Part shown: piece by piece, positions 61,789 through 64,000 of the stretch
Layout of the letters: the number at the start of each line of letters is the position of its first letter
How positions within the stretch are numbered: position 1 is the first letter of the stretch
Made by a program: the position numbers and the translations under genes
Assembly: GCA_944472135.2 (NCBI GenBank)
Contig: CALYDD020000333.1
Span: 1-64,000, forward strand
Length of the DNA stretch: 64,000 nt
Reading direction: 5' to 3'
DNA from: Trichobilharzia regenti
Lineage: Eukaryota; Platyhelminthes; Trematoda; Strigeidida; Schistosomatidae
Notes under the pieces: model-generated
What the model saw: only the letters and a program-made list of their open reading frames with translations
Told to the model about the DNA's origin: nothing
The model's database searches: none

Positions 61789-64000
61789 TTATCGTAGGAG
61801 TAGAAGAATTTTCCAGATATCTGGGTGGACAGGTATTGAATCATTCCTATTACATGTATTTGCAGTTGATTCGATAAACAAAGCTTCTCTTATCAATCTC
61901 TTCCTCCACCCTGTGACATTAGATTTTAAACCTGTCATCCTGTCCCATTCTATTTTTTGGTTGTGTGTAATTGCATGTGGTCAGTGCTATAGCTGAACTA
62001 TTCTTTCCATTTCTTATCTTATTTGGGTCAACCAATTTTGATTTTGCTAGGTATTTTATGTTCGGCTAGTCTGACTGCCCTGGTTCTACTAGTTTGACCT
62101 ATGCATTTGACCTGACAATCATTGCAAGCAGGGGGTATTAGATAAACTAAATTGCTTTGTTTTAAAGGCTCCACAGGATTGATCCTTTAACCGACAAAGC
62201 TTGTTTCTAATTGAGATTGTGGGTGGTTTGAATGCCAGCCACTTTTATTCCTGCCAGCATTGTTAAGAATTCCGCGTAAGGTTTCCGAGGTCCCTTCCTT
62301 GTATGCAATTACTACTGATGATTTAAATTCCTTATTGTCGGTGTCGTCATTAATATTATTATTATTATTAATATTATTTTCATCATCACTATCGCTACTA
62401 TCATTATTTATTTTATTTTGACATTTCCTTAAATATTTCCTGACTAATTTATCCGGGTAATTATTAAGTTCCAAGGCTTCTTTTATGTGTATCACTTGCT
62501 GTCTTAGATTTCCCTTGGTGCTACTTAGTTTTTGTACTCTGTCACTTAAACATTTCACTAATCCTGTTTTTACTGACATAGGATGGGATGATCGGAAGTC
62601 CAAATATCTGTTTCGATGTGTGGGTTTCCTGTAAACACTAGTTTTTGACTTCCCATCTTCTTTCCTTTTTACGTTGCAATCTAACATTGGAAGCTCCCCT
62701 TCCTGACTTCCCAATTCAATAGTGAATTGAATTGCCTCTACCTTCGAGTTGATGTGTTCGAAAAGTCTATCAACACCTTGTGTTCTGAGTACAGTGAATG
62801 TGTCATCTACATACCTCGACCATACTTTTGGGGTAGGGGTGAACGTTTCAATCGCTATGCTTTCCCACCTATCCATGAATATATCTGCTACAACCGAGGA
62901 TATTGGTGATCCCAGAGCAACTCCATCAGTTTCTTTGTGTAATTTCCCTTGGAATTTAAATACTGTGGAAGTCAGGCATAGCTGCACTCCCAGCATTATG
63001 TCCTCAAGTGGCACTTTTGTCCGTTCAAGTTCGAGTTCTTAGTCAGAAATGAGTTCGTTTCTGACTGCCTCTATAGCCATATTTATTGGTATACGTGTAT
63101 ATTTAAACTGACAATGTCAAAAACTGACCATTCTCTCTTCATTATCTAATTTTACATTATCTAATCGGTGTTTGACTTCATAAGAATTAGTTAGTCTAGA
63201 TTTCGAGTGGATTTTTATGGGATTTAATACCATGGCTAAATATTTAGATAATTCATAAGTAGGTGAATTTCTAAAATCAACTATAGGCCTAATAGGGTAT
63301 CCCGACTTATGAACTTTAACAACACTATACCTCCTACTAGGATTATTAGATTTGAGCATTAAATTCAACCACTTAGACTCCCATAGAAACGGCTTCATTC
63401 GGCGTACAACATCCGCTGTGGATTTCCTAACTTTATTCATAACTGTGTTTATTGATTTGTTAATTTCCTCATATGGTCCTGTTTGTATGTGAGTGTTTAC
63501 CTTGTCCCAATAGTTTGATTTGTCTGATACCACTGTTGCATTTGCTCTGTCTGACTTTGTGATTACTGTATCCTTGTTGTTCCTAAGGTGTTTCAGGGCT
63601 TCTGTCTCTTGTTTTGTTAGGTTAGGCTTTCCACATTTTTGTCGTTTTAATGTAAGTGCACATTGTTCCCGTACTTCGTCAGCCGTTGTTTTGTCTATCC
63701 CACTTAGTGCTATTTCTATTTTAGGGATGACATCCTGAGGTTTCAACTTGTCTACTGATACACTGAAATTTAGTTCCTCTCTCTAATACACTTATTTCCG
63801 TAGGACTTAATATATGTGATGATAGATTGATAACCCAGTTTGATTTATCTATCGCCGTTGACTTTGGATTGTTGAATTCATCATTCTGAGATGAAGATTT
63901 CTCCTCTAATAATTTGTTGAAATTTGTGATCCGACTATTACAACCGATAGCCTCCGATTGTCTACCACTCAAGTATGTCATTGTATGGTTGATTAATGAA
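61789..64000 (-). pseudogene. PLE-1 copy P7, cut by the window end
   Basis: GIY-YIG and C-terminus 61789-62186, palm frame 63014-62187 (275 codons; one extra Asn codon in the linker), RT fingers 63746-63117, N-terminal frame from 63981 leftward. Same stops as the other copies. Palindromic partner of P6 (sum 118231). The upstream part lies beyond the window. Confidence 0.85.

Overview
This is eukaryotic, gene-poor, repeat-dense DNA, most likely from a digenean fluke of the genus Schistosoma. The basis is the families present: RTE-clade non-LTR retrotransposons of the SR2/SR3/Perere-3 type, Penelope-like elements (PLEs) with a reverse transcriptase (RT) and a GIY-YIG endonuclease, and a tRNA-derived SINE that copies the RTE 3' end. 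I find no host protein-coding gene, no functional tRNA or rRNA, no operon and no CRISPR array. The texture (stacked inverted repeats, nested transposons, microsatellites) fits sex-chromosome (W) or pericentromeric heterochromatin. The genus and the chromosome are inferences.

Building blocks. A is a non-coding repeat of about 3.1 kb that begins with a tRNA-like segment and is rich in GT, CTGT and ATTC/AATC microsatellites. B is a decayed RTE element with a dead RT. C is a non-coding segment of about 1.3 kb plus the PLE upstream region. P is a Penelope-like element (PLE-1) in seven copies. D is a block of about 3 kb with short inverted repeats at its ends; it carries a second PLE (PLE-2), another decayed RTE and a second SINE copy. 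E is a repeat of about 200 bp. H is a 240-bp LINE-3'-end-like segment inside both A and C.

Layout. 36-7343: A(+), a 2.2-kb spacer with E and decayed RTE, A(-); palindrome I. 7344-8628: end of a third PLE (PLE-3) and its 3' flank. 8629-16455: P(-) scrambled, C(-), B(-), D(+). 16724-20922: P(+), split by a 2.26-kb RTE insertion, then a full-length SINE. 21568-23497: a second A-derived inverted repeat. 23505-25060: E and a decayed RTE with part of its endonuclease. 25530-30236: B(+), P(-). 30236-47110: B(+) C(+) P(+) [B(-) A(+)] P(-) C(-) B(-), palindrome II. 47111-50275: D(-). 50276-64000: B(+) C(+) P(+) [B(-) A(+) B(-)] P(-), running off the window. The pattern from 30.2 kb onward repeats with a period near 20.3 kb, and neighbouring units form alternating palindromes with arms up to about 6.8 kb.

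How it works together. Every PLE-1 copy that covers the relevant segment carries the same frameshifts and stops, and five of six B copies share one deletion. The arrays therefore grew by segmental duplication, inversion and probably gene conversion, not by retrotransposition of these copies. Two RTE fragments inserted later. A 329-bp pure poly(A) run at 45767-46095 replaces a segment of nearly the same length and looks like an assembly or masking artefact.
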